This document shows, piece by piece, positions 35,226 to 44,474 of a stretch of DNA of 64,000 bases (its first letter is position 1; every line of letters begins with the position of its first letter). A program made the position numbers and the translations under genes. The DNA is from Nitrospinota bacterium (GTDB lineage Bacteria > Nitrospinota_A > UBA7883 > JACRLM01). The notes under the pieces were generated by a model. That model had not been told where the DNA came from. It ran no database searches and saw only the letters and a list, made by a program, of their open reading frames with translations. The stretch lies in the NCBI GenBank assembly GCA_016208975.1, contig JACQXA010000004.1:2143736-2207735 (forward strand). Reading direction: 5' to 3'.

Positions 35226-37370
35226 ATGAAGCCAGTTAATCTCCTCATAGGCATACACAACCACCAGCCGGTAGGCAACTTTGGCCACGTTTTCGAAGAG
35301 GCTCACGACACTTGCTACCAGCCCCAGCTAAAAGTATTGGCGGAGCACCACGGCATACGCATAGCCATACACCACTCCGGCCCACTGCTGGAGTGGCTGG
35401 AAACCCACAGGCCAAAATATTTCGACCTGCTGGGCAAACTTGTGGACCGGGGCCAGGTGGAGATACTCTCCGGCGGGTTTTACGAGCCGATACTGTCCTC
35501 CATCCCTGAAGGGGACGCGGTTGGACAGATAGAAATGATGAACGACTACATCAAGCGCCGCTTCGGGTTCGAGCCCAAGGGCATGTGGACCGCCGAAAGG
35601 ATATGGGACCCGTACCTGCCCCGGATCATTTCTTCCGCCGGGCTCAAGTTCACATTGCTGGACGACACCCATTTTTATTACGCCGGGCTCACCGCCAGCG
35701 ACATGCACGGCTACTATGTCACCGAAAAACACGGCGCCTCCGTGGCGGTGTTCCCCATAGACAAGACATTGCGTTACAGCATTCCCTTCCGCCTGCCCCA
35801 CGAGACCATAGACCATATAAAGCGGCTTCGGGAACAGGGCGGCGTAACCGGCGTAACCTATGGCGACGACGGGGAGAAGTTCGGCCTTTGGCCCGAAACA
35901 TACAAATGGGTGTATGAAGAACGGTGGCTACACAATTTCTACGAGACACTGGAGAAACATCAGGATGTGGTGAACACCTCCTTCTTCTCCCAATATCTGG
36001 AGACCCACAAGGCCAGGGGGAGGATTTACCTGCCGCTGGCCTCTTACGAGGAGATGATGGAATGGTCTTTGCCGGTGGAGGCGGGGCTGAAGTTCGAGAG
36101 GGTTCTCCACGACCTGGCCGAATCGGGCAAAAAAGAGGAGTGGAAACCGTTCATCCGCGGCGGGTTGTGGGACAACTTTTTGTCCAAATACGACGAGTCG
36201 AACCGGATGCACAAGAAAATGATATACGTGTCCGGCAAGGTCGCCGCCGCCATGAAGGGGCTTTCCGGGAAGAAGAAAGACGAGGCCCGAAGGGAACTTT
36301 ACCAGGGCCAGTGCAACTGCGCTTACTGGCACGGGCTTTTCGGCGGGCTGTACCTTAACTATCTGCGCCATGCTGTTTACCATCACCTGATAAACGCCGA
36401 GAGAATAGCGGACGAGGCGCTCCATGGGGATAAAAGCTGGTTACATGTTGAAACCCTGGATTATGATACCGACGGGGCTCCGGAGATAGCTGTTGAGAAC
36501 CAGCGGATAAGCGCTGTTATAGACCCTGACATGGGCGGGACATTACTGGAGTTTGATTACCGTCCGGCCTCATTCGCCTTGAGCAACACGTTCACCCGGC
36601 GGCGGGAGGCGTATCACGAGAAGATAAAAAGCCACGCGGGCGGCTCCGGTGAAAATGCGGACAAGCCGGTGTCCATCCATGACATTGTGCGGTTAAAAGA
36701 GCCGGGCCTGGCCGACGCCCTGCATTACGATCCTTCGCCCCGGAGGATTTTTGCCGACCATTTCCTTTCGCCGGAAGTGGGGCTGGAGGATTTCATGCGG
36801 GGCCTTTACCAGCCGCTGGGCGATTTCGCCGGGATAGCATACGAGCCCGAAGTTTCCAAGAGCCGGTCGGAGGCCGAAGTGACGCTTACGGGCAATGCCG
36901 TTATAACGGTGAAGGGGGAACATGTCCCGGTGACGGTGGTTAAAAAGCTGTCCTTCAACTCGAAGGACGCGGCTATTGACGTTGAGTATGTCGTTAAGAA
37001 CAAGGGTGGCGCCGCGCTGGATATCATTTTCGGCGTGGAACTTAACCTTACCCTTCTGGCCGGAGACGCCGATGACCGCTACTGGGTGGCCGAAGGGTTA
37101 AAGTCTAAACCCAGGCTCAAGGACATCATGAGCCATACCGGCGCCACCATGGCGGGCATGAGGGACGACTGGGCCGGATTCACGGTTTACGCCGAATCGA
37201 AAAACCCTTTCGATGTGTGGTGTTTTCCGGTGGAGACTGTATCCCAGTCTGAAGGAGGGTTTGAGCGCACTTATCAGGGGTCGTGCTTGTTCATCCATCA
37301 CAGGATGGCTATAAAGCCCGGCGGCCGGAGCGGTTTTTCGTTCTCATTAAAGGTGGATGGGGGTAAATGA
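35226..37370 (+). CDS. GH57 4-alpha-glucanotransferase / alpha-amylase
   Basis: A 714-residue enzyme of glycoside hydrolase family 57, likely acting on glycogen or maltodextrins in the cytoplasm (no signal peptide). The N-terminal (beta/alpha)7 barrel starts NLLIGIHNHQPVGNF and holds the nucleophile Glu124 in GMWTAERIWDP and the acid/base Asp214 in YGDDGEKFG, the same positions as in the Thermococcus litoralis enzyme. A helical DUF1925-like part follows (about 300-400) and then a beta-sandwich DUF1926-like domain (about 420-712). This domain set is that of 4-alpha-glucanotransferases. Its stop overlaps the hisD start (ATGA), but the functional link to histidine synthesis is not obvious. Confidence 0.9.
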   Translation: MKPVNLLIGIHNHQPVGNFGHVFEEAHDTCYQPQLKVLAEHHGIRIAIHHSGPLLEWLETHRPKYFDLLGKLVDRGQVEILSGGFYEPILSSIPEGDAVGQIEMMNDYIKRRFGFEPKGMWTAERIWDPYLPRIISSAGLKFTLLDDTHFYYAGLTASDMHGYYVTEKHGASVAVFPIDKTLRYSIPFRLPHETIDHIKRLREQGGVTGVTYGDDGEKFGLWPETYKWVYEERWLHNFYETLEKHQDVVNTSFFSQYLETHKARGRIYLPLASYEEMMEWSLPVEAGLKFERVLHDLAESGKKEEWKPFIRGGLWDNFLSKYDESNRMHKKMIYVSGKVAAAMKGLSGKKKDEARRELYQGQCNCAYWHGLFGGLYLNYLRHAVYHHLINAERIADEALHGDKSWLHVETLDYDTDGAPEIAVENQRISAVIDPDMGGTLLEFDYRPASFALSNTFTRRREAYHEKIKSHAGGSGENADKPVSIHDIVRLKEPGLADALHYDPSPRRIFADHFLSPEVGLEDFMRGLYQPLGDFAGIAYEPEVSKSRSEAEVTLTGNAVITVKGEHVPVTVVKKLSFNSKDAAIDVEYVVKNKGGAALDIIFGVELNLTLLAGDADDRYWVAEGLKSKPRLKDIMSHTGATMAGMRDDWAGFTVYAESKNPFDVWCFPVETVSQSEGGFERTYQGSCLFIHHRMAIKPGGRSGFSFSLKVDGGK

Positions 37371-38656
37371 AGATAATTAAGGCCTCGGGCCCGACATTTG
37401 AACGGGCCATGGCGAAGCTGGACGACAGGTTGAACGGAGGCTCGTCCGCCATTGGGGACACGGTATCGGCCATAATCGCGGAGGTGCGGAGGAGGGGAGA
37501 CGCCGCCCTTGTCGCTTTCAGCAAAAGGTTCGACGGCTCCAATGTAACCCCCACCTCGTTGCGGGTGCTGGAAAAAGAGATGGGCAACGCCACCAGAGTG
37601 GCCAACCCGGCGGTGGTAAAAGCCCTCAACGCCGCCGCCAAACGGATAAAGAGCTTCCACCAAAAGCAGGTGGAAAAATCGTGGTCCGTAAACGAAAAGG
37701 GTTGTGTGACCGGCCAGGTGATAACGCCGCTTGAATCGGTGGGGGTGTATGTCCCCGGCGGCAAGGCTTGCTACCCCAGCTCGGTTCTGATGAACGTTAT
37801 TCCCGCCAGGATAGCCGGGGTGAAAAGGGTGGTAATGGTGACCCCGGCCCCGAGAGGCTATTTGAACCCCCACGTGCTGGTGGCGGCGGGAATCGCCGGG
37901 GTGGACGAGGTGTGGAAGATAGGCGGGGCGCAAGCGGTGGCGGCGCTGGCCTACGGCACCAAATCCATCAAGCCGGTGGACAAGATAGTGGGGCCCGGCA
38001 ACGCCTACGTGGCCGAGGCCAAGCGGCAGGTGTTCGGCAAGGTGGATATAGACATGATCGCAGGCCCCAGCGAGATACTGGCGCTGGCCGACGACACGGC
38101 CAATCCGGTTCTCGTGGCGGCGGACCTTCTTTCCCAGGCGGAGCATGACGAGAACGCCTATCCCATATTGGTCACAACGTCTGAAAAACTGGCCAAGACC
38201 GTGGATAACGAACTTAAAAAACAGGCCGCCAGGCTGGACCGTTCGGCGATAATCGCAAAATGCCTGGCCAGCAACTGTTACGCGTTCGTGGCGAAAAACC
38301 TTAACGAGGCTTTCGAAATAAGCAACAGGATAGCGCCGGAACATTTCGAGCTGTTGATAAAAGACGCGGAAAAACACGCGGGCAAGGTGAAAAACGCCGG
38401 GGCCATTTTCGTGGGTCCGTGGACGCCGGAAGCTTTAGGCGATTATATGGCCGGGCCCAACCATGTGCTTCCCACGGGCGGGGCGGCGCGGTTCCAGTCG
38501 CCGCTGGGCGTGTACGATTTCGTGAAACGCACCAGCCTGCTCAACTTTACGCGAAAGGGATTCGAGGCTTTGGCCCGGGACGTGGTGGCCCTGGCCGAGG
38601 AGGAGGGGCTTGGCGCCCACGCCAATGCCGTCAGGCTTCGGATGGAGAGCAAATAA
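37367..38656 (+). CDS. hisD: Histidinol dehydrogenase
   Basis: Catalyses the last two steps of histidine synthesis, histidinol to histidine, with NAD and zinc. The 429 residues are the normal family length. Signature segments: VYVPGGKACYPSSVLMN, GVDEVWKIGGAQAVAALAYGT, VDKIVGPGNAYVAEAKR, DMIAGPSEILALAD, DLLSQAEHDE (zinc ligand and catalytic His region), and MAGPNHVLPTGGAARFQSPL near the C-terminus. ATG 37367 overlaps the GH57 stop by 4 nt. hisC follows after 30 bp, forming a partial his operon; other his genes are outside the window. Confidence 0.97.
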   Translation: MKIIKASGPTFERAMAKLDDRLNGGSSAIGDTVSAIIAEVRRRGDAALVAFSKRFDGSNVTPTSLRVLEKEMGNATRVANPAVVKALNAAAKRIKSFHQKQVEKSWSVNEKGCVTGQVITPLESVGVYVPGGKACYPSSVLMNVIPARIAGVKRVVMVTPAPRGYLNPHVLVAAGIAGVDEVWKIGGAQAVAALAYGTKSIKPVDKIVGPGNAYVAEAKRQVFGKVDIDMIAGPSEILALADDTANPVLVAADLLSQAEHDENAYPILVTTSEKLAKTVDNELKKQAARLDRSAIIAKCLASNCYAFVAKNLNEAFEISNRIAPEHFELLIKDAEKHAGKVKNAGAIFVGPWTPEALGDYMAGPNHVLPTGGAARFQSPLGVYDFVKRTSLLNFTRKGFEALARDVVALAEEEGLGAHANAVRLRMESK

Positions 38657-38686
38657 CCTTAAAGCCGGTGTGCTAAACTTTTCCCC

Positions 38687-39766
38687 ATGACAACAAGAAA
38701 AGAGACCGTCAACCCCGAAGAGCTCATCCGGCCAAGGATAGCCTCCATCGGCGCATACCATGTGGAGCCCTACCCGTGCGAGGTGGCGCTGGACGCCAAC
38801 GAGTCCCCATACGCCCCGCCGCCGAAACTGGCGGAGCGGATACACAGGGCTATGGGCGCCGTGGCGCTCAACCGCTATCCGGACATGCTGGCCCAAAACC
38901 TGAGGGACGCTATCGCCGCCAAGGAAGGGGTGGAGGCGGAGGAAATCCTGTTGGGCAACGGTTCCGATGAGGTTATCCAATGTCTTTGCGCCGCCACGCT
39001 GGAGCCGGGGGAAACAGTGTTGGTTCCGTCGCCCACATTCTCCATGTACCGGCAGATAGCCGGATATTTCGGGGCGGACACCGTGGAGGCGCCCCTGCGG
39101 GAAGATTGGTCGCTGGACCTGGAGCGCATGCTGGACCTGATGAAAGACCGCGCCCCAAAGATCATTTTCCTGGCCACACCCAATAATCCCACGGGAACCC
39201 GGTTCGCCAGGGCGGAGGTGGAGACTGTTATAGAAAACGCGCCCGGTCTTGTGGTTGTGGACGAGGCGTACGTGGATTTCGCGGACTGGTCTTTCGGCCC
39301 TCTTTTCCGGCAGGCGCCCAACGTGGTGGTGTTAAAAACCCTCTCCAAGGTGGGGTTTGCGGCATTGCGGCTGGGCTACATGATGGCCGACCACAGGCTT
39401 TCCGCGGGCGTTAACAAAACGCGTCTGCCTTATAACATAAACTCCATAACCCAGGCCGTGGCGCGGGAGGTGGTGGAGCATTGGGATTGGCTGAAGCCCC
39501 TTTTCGGCATGGTGAAAAAGGAACGCGAAAAAATGTCCGCCGCCCTTAAAAAAACCGGGTGGCTTGCGCCGTATCCGTCGGAGGCCAATTTCATCCTCAT
39601 GCGTGTGGACAAAGACCCGCAGACGGTTTTTAGCGGATTGCTTACCGATGGGGTGCGTGTCCGGTGGTTCAAGGACTCTTCCAGGCTGTCGGATCATTTC
39701 CGAGTGACCGTGGGGACGCCGGAGGAAAACGCGCGGTTCCTTAAGTCGGTGGATGGGATTCGGTGA
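38687..39766 (+). CDS. hisC: Histidinol-phosphate aminotransferase
   Basis: PLP-dependent fold I aminotransferase of 359 residues that converts imidazole-acetol phosphate to L-histidinol phosphate. It shows [14 protein letters not shown] (substrate head), [54 protein letters not shown] and the PLP-Lys motif [18 protein letters not shown]. The related aromatic aminotransferases cannot be fully excluded, but the neighbouring hisD decides the call. The ATG at 38687 has a weak ribosome site. It overlaps the Nudix gene by 4 nt. Confidence 0.95.
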   Translation: MTTRKETVNPEELIRPRIASIGAYHVEPYPCEVALDANESPYAPPPKLAERIHRAMGAVALNRYPDMLAQNLRDAIAAKEGVEAEEILLGNGSDEVIQCLCAATLEPGETVLVPSPTFSMYRQIAGYFGADTVEAPLREDWSLDLERMLDLMKDRAPKIIFLATPNNPTGTRFARAEVETVIENAPGLVVVDEAYVDFADWSFGPLFRQAPNVVVLKTLSKVGFAALRLGYMMADHRLSAGVNKTRLPYNINSITQAVAREVVEHWDWLKPLFGMVKKEREKMSAALKKTGWLAPYPSEANFILMRVDKDPQTVFSGLLTDGVRVRWFKDSSRLSDHFRVTVGTPEENARFLKSVDGIR

Positions 39767-40203
39767 AGCTTGAAATAAAATGTCCCCAGTGCGGCCATGG
39801 GGTGGCGGTGCGGCAAAATCCGTATCTTACGGTGGACATCATCATCGAAGTGGGGGAGAAGATCGTCCTTATCGAGCGGCGCGGCGGCCCGGAAGGGTTC
39901 GCCCTGCCCGGCGGGTATGTGGATTACGGCGAAACGGTGGAACAGGCCGCCGCGCGCGAGGCCAAAGAGGAGACCGGGCTGGACGTGACGCTCACCCGCC
40001 AGTTCCATGTTTATTCCGACCCGGCCCGGGATCCCCGCCGGCACAACGCCTCGGTGGTGTTCATAGGCAACGCCCAGGGCGTTCCGGTAGGCAGTGACGA
40101 CGCCAAGAGCGCCGCGCTGTTCTCAAAAGCGGAGATACCACTGGAAAAGCTGGTGTTCGACCATTCGAAGATAATGGGGGATTATCTGGGCGGCAGGTAT
40201 TAG
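39763..40203 (+). CDS. Nudix hydrolase
   Basis: A 146-residue pyrophosphohydrolase of the ADP-ribose/NADH pyrophosphatase-like group. The Nudix box is complete: [18 protein letters not shown] followed by KEETGLDV. A short head [19 protein letters not shown] precedes it, with one C-x2-C pair that is half of the zinc ribbon of NudC-like proteins. The start is GTG 39763, overlapping hisC (GTGA). Coupling with hisDC may reflect removal of a damaged nucleotide or a phosphoribosyl intermediate, but the substrate is unknown. It converges on nifS, with 43 bp between the ends. Confidence 0.88.
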   Translation: MKLEIKCPQCGHGVAVRQNPYLTVDIIIEVGEKIVLIERRGGPEGFALPGGYVDYGETVEQAAAREAKEETGLDVTLTRQFHVYSDPARDPRRHNASVVFIGNAQGVPVGSDDAKSAALFSKAEIPLEKLVFDHSKIMGDYLGGRY

Positions 40204-40246
40204 CGCCTGCCCGCGCAGGGGAAGGTTTTAACCTGCCCTGCGACAA

Positions 40247-41476
40247 TCAATGCCCCAGCTTGGCGCCGCCGCTGACCTCTTCCAACGTAAGGACCTTCTG
40301 GTTCTTTGGATCCCACAAAGGCGATATCTCGCGGATGGTGTTTATTATCCTCGGCAGGTGGGTCATCACGTAATCCACGTCGTCCATGGTGTTCTCATGC
40401 CCGAAGGAGAACCGCAGGCTTCCATGCACTATCTCGTGGGGAATGCCCATGGAGGTCAGCACGTGGGAAGGCTCCAGCGAGCCGGAACTGCAAGCCGAGC
40501 CGGTGGAGATGGATATTCCGGCCATGTCCAGGTTGATTAAAAGCGCCTCTCCCTCCACGCATTCGAAACTCATGTTCAGCGTGCCGGGTGTCCTTTTTTC
40601 CCTGTGGCCGTTCACCTTGGTGAAAGGTATGGTCTCCAGAATCCGCCTTTCCAGTTCGTCCCGCAGGATTTTCACGTGGGCGGCGGTTTTCTCCAGCTCC
40701 GCCTTGCCTATCCGCACGGCCTCGCCAAAGCTCACGATACCCGCCACGTTCTCCGTACCGGCCCGGATGCCCCGCTCGTGATGCCCGCCATGGGCCAGGG
40801 CGTGCATCTTGGTCCCCTTGCGGATATACAAAGCCCCCACGCCTTTTAAGGCGTTCACCTTGTGGCCCGACACCGATAGCAGGTCCACCCCCAATTCGTC
40901 CACCGTGAAGGGCACTTTCAGGAAGCTTTGCACCGCGTCGGTGTGCATGGCCACCCCTTTTTCCCTGGCGATTTTGGCGATCTCCGCCACCGGCTGAATG
41001 GAGCCAACCTCGTTGTTGGCGCTCATGATGGAAACCAGGATGGTGCTTTCAGTAATGGCTTCCCGGACAGACTCGGGGTTCACCAAGGCCTCGGCGTCCA
41101 CCGGAACCCGGGTCACCTCATAACCGTTCTTCGAAAGGTATTTGCAAGGCTCCAGCACCGCCGGGTGCTCGATGGTGGAAGTGATTATGTGCCCGCCGCC
41201 ATGTTTCCGGTTGGCCCACGCGTATCCTTTAACGGCCAGGTTGTCCGACTCGGTGCCGCCGGAGGTGAAAAATATCTCGGATGGCGAGGCGCCCATGGCC
41301 CCGGCGACTATCTCGCGGGCTTCCGATATTTTGGCCCGGGCCGCCCGGCCCTGGCTGTGGGCCGACGACGGGTTGCCGAAATTATCCCTTAAGTATGGAA
41401 GGATGGCCTCTATCGCCTTCGGATAGACGGGCGTGGTGGCGTTGTTGTCCAGGTAAACCCTGCGAAGACCGCTCAT
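40247..41476 (-). CDS. Cysteine desulfurase (NifS/IscS type)
   Basis: PLP enzyme of 409 residues that releases sulfur from cysteine as a persulfide. The N-terminus VYLDNNATTPVYPKAIEA is diagnostic. LTSGGTESDN-type (FTSGGTESDNLAVKG) and TSTIEHPAVLEPCKYL follow, then SVSGHKVNALKGVGALY with the PLP-Lys and STGSACSSGSLEPSHVL with the active-site Cys on its mobile loop, in the NifS/IscS (class I) sequence. The C-terminal tail is about 20 residues longer than that of IscS. It is the last gene of the minus-strand mfd operon, 36 bp after a ThiI-like PP-loop protein that is its likely sulfur acceptor. No iscU or iscR is adjacent. Confidence 0.93.
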   Translation of the reverse strand: MSGLRRVYLDNNATTPVYPKAIEAILPYLRDNFGNPSSAHSQGRAARAKISEAREIVAGAMGASPSEIFFTSGGTESDNLAVKGYAWANRKHGGGHIITSTIEHPAVLEPCKYLSKNGYEVTRVPVDAEALVNPESVREAITESTILVSIMSANNEVGSIQPVAEIAKIAREKGVAMHTDAVQSFLKVPFTVDELGVDLLSVSGHKVNALKGVGALYIRKGTKMHALAHGGHHERGIRAGTENVAGIVSFGEAVRIGKAELEKTAAHVKILRDELERRILETIPFTKVNGHREKRTPGTLNMSFECVEGEALLINLDMAGISISTGSACSSGSLEPSHVLTSMGIPHEIVHGSLRFSFGHENTMDDVDYVMTHLPRIINTIREISPLWDPKNQKVLTLEEVSGGAKLGH

Positions 41477-41512
41477 ATCATGCTTCTCCAGCTCAATAAC
41501 GCTTTGGGGTGT

Positions 41513-42592
41513 TCACACCCGGAGCGATTTTAAAGTTTCATCATCGGCGGCGGCGCATAAAACGGTCCAAGCGCTTTCGCCCCCTTTTTTCCTGTAGTTT
41601 ATCTTTGTCTCTTTGTCCCGGGTGTCGCAATACCGGGCCGTTATCCTTCCGGCCATCCCTATAACCTCGCGGTCCAGACCGCCTTTGACCACCGTAAGCG
41701 GGCCCCGGCCCTCGGCGGAGTAGAACAGGAAGTCCTCGTCGCCAGCCATGCGCATGAGTTTTTCGTTTTCTTCCTCATCGCGGCCAACAATTACCTTGCA
41801 ACCGGCGGAGAGCCTGAAATGGCGGCCCATGCGCAACAGCCGGGCGTCTTTCACCCCGGCGGACGCGTCGTGGTCCAGCAAGTCCCGCATCCTGTCGGCG
41901 AAATGGGGGTCTGTAAGAAGACAGCCGCCGGAGGAGCAGAGGTTCTCGGTCATCCCGAACTCCTCTTTGGCGATGCGCACCTGCTCTTTCCTGCTTCTTC
42001 CATGGATGTCCAGCATCAATTCGCGGTCTATCACCCCGTCAAGCTCCGGTTTGGTGGGTGGTAAAAGCTTTGCGCTCAACGGGCGCACCACCAGCCCTGA
42101 AAGGCCCGCCTCTTTTTCTATTTGCCGGAGCCTGTCAAACTTCTGGGACATCATCCTCTGGCCCACAACCTCGCCGGTGAAGATGAAAGCGGCGCCTATC
42201 TCCTCCATTACCTCTTTGGCCCTGCGGAATATCAATATCCGGCAGTCCACGCACGGGTTGATGTTTTTGCCGTACCCGTGTTTGGGGTTCCGCACCAGGT
42301 CTATATACTCCTGCCCCATAAACTCCACCCGCACGGGCATGTTAAGCTCTTCGGCCAGGCGTTTAGCCTCGTTCTTGCATCCGTGGTCTTTCCTGGTGCA
42401 GGTGCAGAAAGGGCTCATGAAGTTGAGCACCGTCACCTCGAACCCCAGCTTTTTCATTATGCGCGCGGCCAGTGTGCTGTCCAGCCCACCGGACACCAGC
42501 CCCACGGCTTTAACGGCTGTCCCCGCGCCTTGCTCCACCATGGCTGGGGCGCCTGATGCAATCTCCATATCCATATAGCCTGGGCCTTTCAA
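41513..42592 (-). CDS. PP-loop (ThiI/MnmA-like) tRNA thiolation-type protein
   Basis: A 359-residue adenylating enzyme. The PP-loop VGLVSGGLDSTLAARIMKKL activates a substrate with ATP. Further segments are FCTCTRKDHGCKNEAKRLAEEL, INPCVDCRILIFRRA, FIFTGEVVGQRMMSQ and LCSSGGCLLTDPHF; paired cysteines may carry persulfide or bind a cluster. The arrangement matches the ThiI/TtuA-related group used for 2- or 4-thiouridine. The THUMP domain of ThiI is absent, and a C-terminal DUF814-like stretch follows. The start is TTG at 42592 overlapping the chaperone stop, or ATG 42574. Cysteine desulfurase is next in the operon, supporting a sulfur-transfer role. Confidence 0.78.
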   Translation of the reverse strand: MKGPGYMDMEIASGAPAMVEQGAGTAVKAVGLVSGGLDSTLAARIMKKLGFEVTVLNFMSPFCTCTRKDHGCKNEAKRLAEELNMPVRVEFMGQEYIDLVRNPKHGYGKNINPCVDCRILIFRRAKEVMEEIGAAFIFTGEVVGQRMMSQKFDRLRQIEKEAGLSGLVVRPLSAKLLPPTKPELDGVIDRELMLDIHGRSRKEQVRIAKEEFGMTENLCSSGGCLLTDPHFADRMRDLLDHDASAGVKDARLLRMGRHFRLSAGCKVIVGRDEEENEKLMRMAGDEDFLFYSAEGRGPLTVVKGGLDREVIGMAGRITARYCDTRDKETKINYRKKGGESAWTVLCAAADDETLKSLRV

Positions 42593-43584
42593 TACATCGC
42601 TTCTATATACGCCTGCTGGCGGAGCCGTTCTATCCAGGTGTTCCGTTTCCGCGCGAAAGTCTCACCCATCAGTTTTTCGCGGATTTCGTTTTCCACTTTT
42701 TCAAACGCCACGGGTATGGGCTCTTCCTTGTCCGTCACCATGATGATATGCACGCCGAACTGTGTTCGGATAGGCCCGCCAACTTCACCTTTTTTCAACG
42801 AAAAGGCGGTTTCCTCGAACACTTGCAGCATCTTCCCCTTGGTGAACCAGCCCAGGTCGCCGCCATTGGCCGCCGCGCCGTCCTCGGAGAGCCGCTTGGC
42901 CAGCTCGGCGAAGCTGGCGCCACCCTTCACCTCTTTCAATATGGAGCGGATCTTGAGCTCGGCGTCGGCGGCCTTCTCCGGCGCGGCCTCTTCCGGGGCC
43001 AGCGATACTATATGGGAAAGCCTCACCCGCCCAGGCTCTAAAAACTGGCCTTGGTTCCGGCGGTAGTAGCCCAGCGTCTCGTCGTCGGAGATGTTCACGC
43101 CGCCGATTTCCATGCCCGTGACCCGCTGGATGAGCATCTGGTTCTTCAGCTTTTCACGGTACTGGGGCATGCTCATCCCCTGGCCCTTTAGCATCTCTTC
43201 CAGGAACTCGCTGGTGATGCGGTTGGTGGCCTTTATCTGCTCGATGGTCTGGTCAACCTCGCTTTCCTTTATGACGATGTTGTTCTCTTTGGCGTAGTGG
43301 GCGATTATCTTGTCGTCTATCATGCGCCTGAGCAGTTCCGGCTCGGTGATCTTCTCGTCGGCGGCGAAAGGGCCCTGGCCCTTGAAGGATTTGATAAGGG
43401 CCATCTGCGCCCGCACGTCGGATAGCAGGATTATCTCGCCGTTGACGTTGGCCACAATCCTGTCCACAGTCTCGGCGCCGGCCGTAACCGGCGTCAATAG
43501 CGCAAGCGCCGCAAGGGCTAGCGCGGCGCCAAAGCCTCGGGATATACCGTGACCTGCGCGTTTTTCTTTACGTTCGCCAGCCAA
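42589..43584 (-). CDS. SurA-like periplasmic chaperone / peptidyl-prolyl isomerase
   Basis: A 331-residue exported foldase. Signal peptide (about 17-37) with VTAGAETVDRIVANVNGEIILLSDV, the usual SurA_N opening. The N-terminal chaperone domain spans about 38-165 (KITEPELLRRMIDDKIIAHYAKE), and one parvulin domain spans about 180-290 (VRLSHIV, GASFAELAKRLSEDGAAANGGDLGWF, IRTQFGVHIIMV). SurA of E. coli has two parvulin domains; one is common outside enterics. The start is TTG (43584) and overlaps the preceding gene by 67 nt, so a later start cannot be excluded. It helps outer-membrane proteins fold, and the window encodes at least two barrels. Confidence 0.88.
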   Translation of the reverse strand: MAGERKEKRAGHGISRGFGAALALAALALLTPVTAGAETVDRIVANVNGEIILLSDVRAQMALIKSFKGQGPFAADEKITEPELLRRMIDDKIIAHYAKENNIVIKESEVDQTIEQIKATNRITSEFLEEMLKGQGMSMPQYREKLKNQMLIQRVTGMEIGGVNISDDETLGYYRRNQGQFLEPGRVRLSHIVSLAPEEAAPEKAADAELKIRSILKEVKGGASFAELAKRLSEDGAAANGGDLGWFTKGKMLQVFEETAFSLKKGEVGGPIRTQFGVHIIMVTDKEEPIPVAFEKVENEIREKLMGETFARKRNTWIERLRQQAYIEAMY

Positions 43585-44474
43585 TTCGCAAACTCCTCGC
43601 CCCGCTTGAGGGACTTAATCATGTCCATTGCTCTTTCCCGCGACTCCGCGTAGCTCATGGCGCGGGGTTTCTCCCTTTTTGCCACCTTGAATATGTGATA
43701 ACCGTAGGTGGACTTGATAACTTCGGAAATCTCGCCTTCCTTCAGGCCGAACACGGCGCTTTCAAACTCCGGCGGAAGCTGGCCGCGGGAATAATATCCC
43801 AGATCGCCCCCCTTCTCCGCATCGGGGCTTTGGGAGCGCTCCTTGGCCATTTTAGCAAAATCGGCGTTCCTTAACAGTTCGTTCCTTATTTCCACAGCCT
43901 CCGGCTCGGTCTGGGCCAGTATCTGGTAAACCCTTGCCCGCTCGGGCCACTTGAAGTCGTCAGAATTCTGGTTGAAAAATTCCTTTATCTCCGCCTCGTC
44001 CAAGGATATCTTGTCGTCCACTTCCTGCTTGATCAGCTTCATGATCCGCATGCTTTTCTTTAGCCGGTCTTTCCACTCGTCCAGGGTCAGCTTGTTCCCC
44101 TCAAGAATCTTGCCCAGGGAATTATCGTCGTATTCGCCGATGAGGGACTTTACCTCCTCGTCCAGCTCGCCACCGCTAACGTCTATACCCTGCCTGTCGG
44201 CCTCCCATTCCAGCGCCTGGTCGTCCACAAGATGGTTGAGCAGTGATTTTCTCAGATGGTCCATCTTCTCCTTCGCCTCGTGGCTGTCCAGCCGTAAAAT
44301 GGCGGAGTAGCGCGCGATCTCGGCGTCCAGCTGGACGGTGGTAATGATCCGGTCGCCAACCCTGGCCACGGGCAACGAGTTTTCGCGGGAGCCGGACTCT
44401 TTGGAGTCCGAGCCGGAGCATGCGGCCATGGCACTGGCCATTACCGCCGCAAATAGGATAGTTTTTGTTCGCAT
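43518..44474 (-). CDS. PpiC-type peptidyl-prolyl isomerase lipoprotein
   Basis: A 318-residue periplasmic lipoprotein. MRTKTILFAAVMASAMAAC gives a lipobox with Cys19 followed by Ser-Gly. A SurA_N-like helical region (LPVARVGDRIITTVQLDAEI, about 34-160) precedes a single parvulin domain (about 180-275: ARVYQILAQTE, AKERSQSPDAEKGGDLGYYSRG, VIKSTYGYHIFKV). The pair with the next SurA-like protein looks like an old duplication with one member lipidated, as in PrsA-like foldases. It overlaps the glycosyltransferase stop by 34 nt and the next gene by 67 nt, which indicates tight coupling. Confidence 0.88.
   Translation of the reverse strand: MRTKTILFAAVMASAMAACSGSDSKESGSRENSLPVARVGDRIITTVQLDAEIARYSAILRLDSHEAKEKMDHLRKSLLNHLVDDQALEWEADRQGIDVSGGELDEEVKSLIGEYDDNSLGKILEGNKLTLDEWKDRLKKSMRIMKLIKQEVDDKISLDEAEIKEFFNQNSDDFKWPERARVYQILAQTEPEAVEIRNELLRNADFAKMAKERSQSPDAEKGGDLGYYSRGQLPPEFESAVFGLKEGEISEVIKSTYGYHIFKVAKREKPRAMSYAESRERAMDMIKSLKRGEEFANWLANVKKNAQVTVYPEALAPR

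Noticed and set aside
37298-38377. Minus-strand frame of 359 codons opposite hisD
   Set aside because: Antisense shadow of a certain gene; no start signal.
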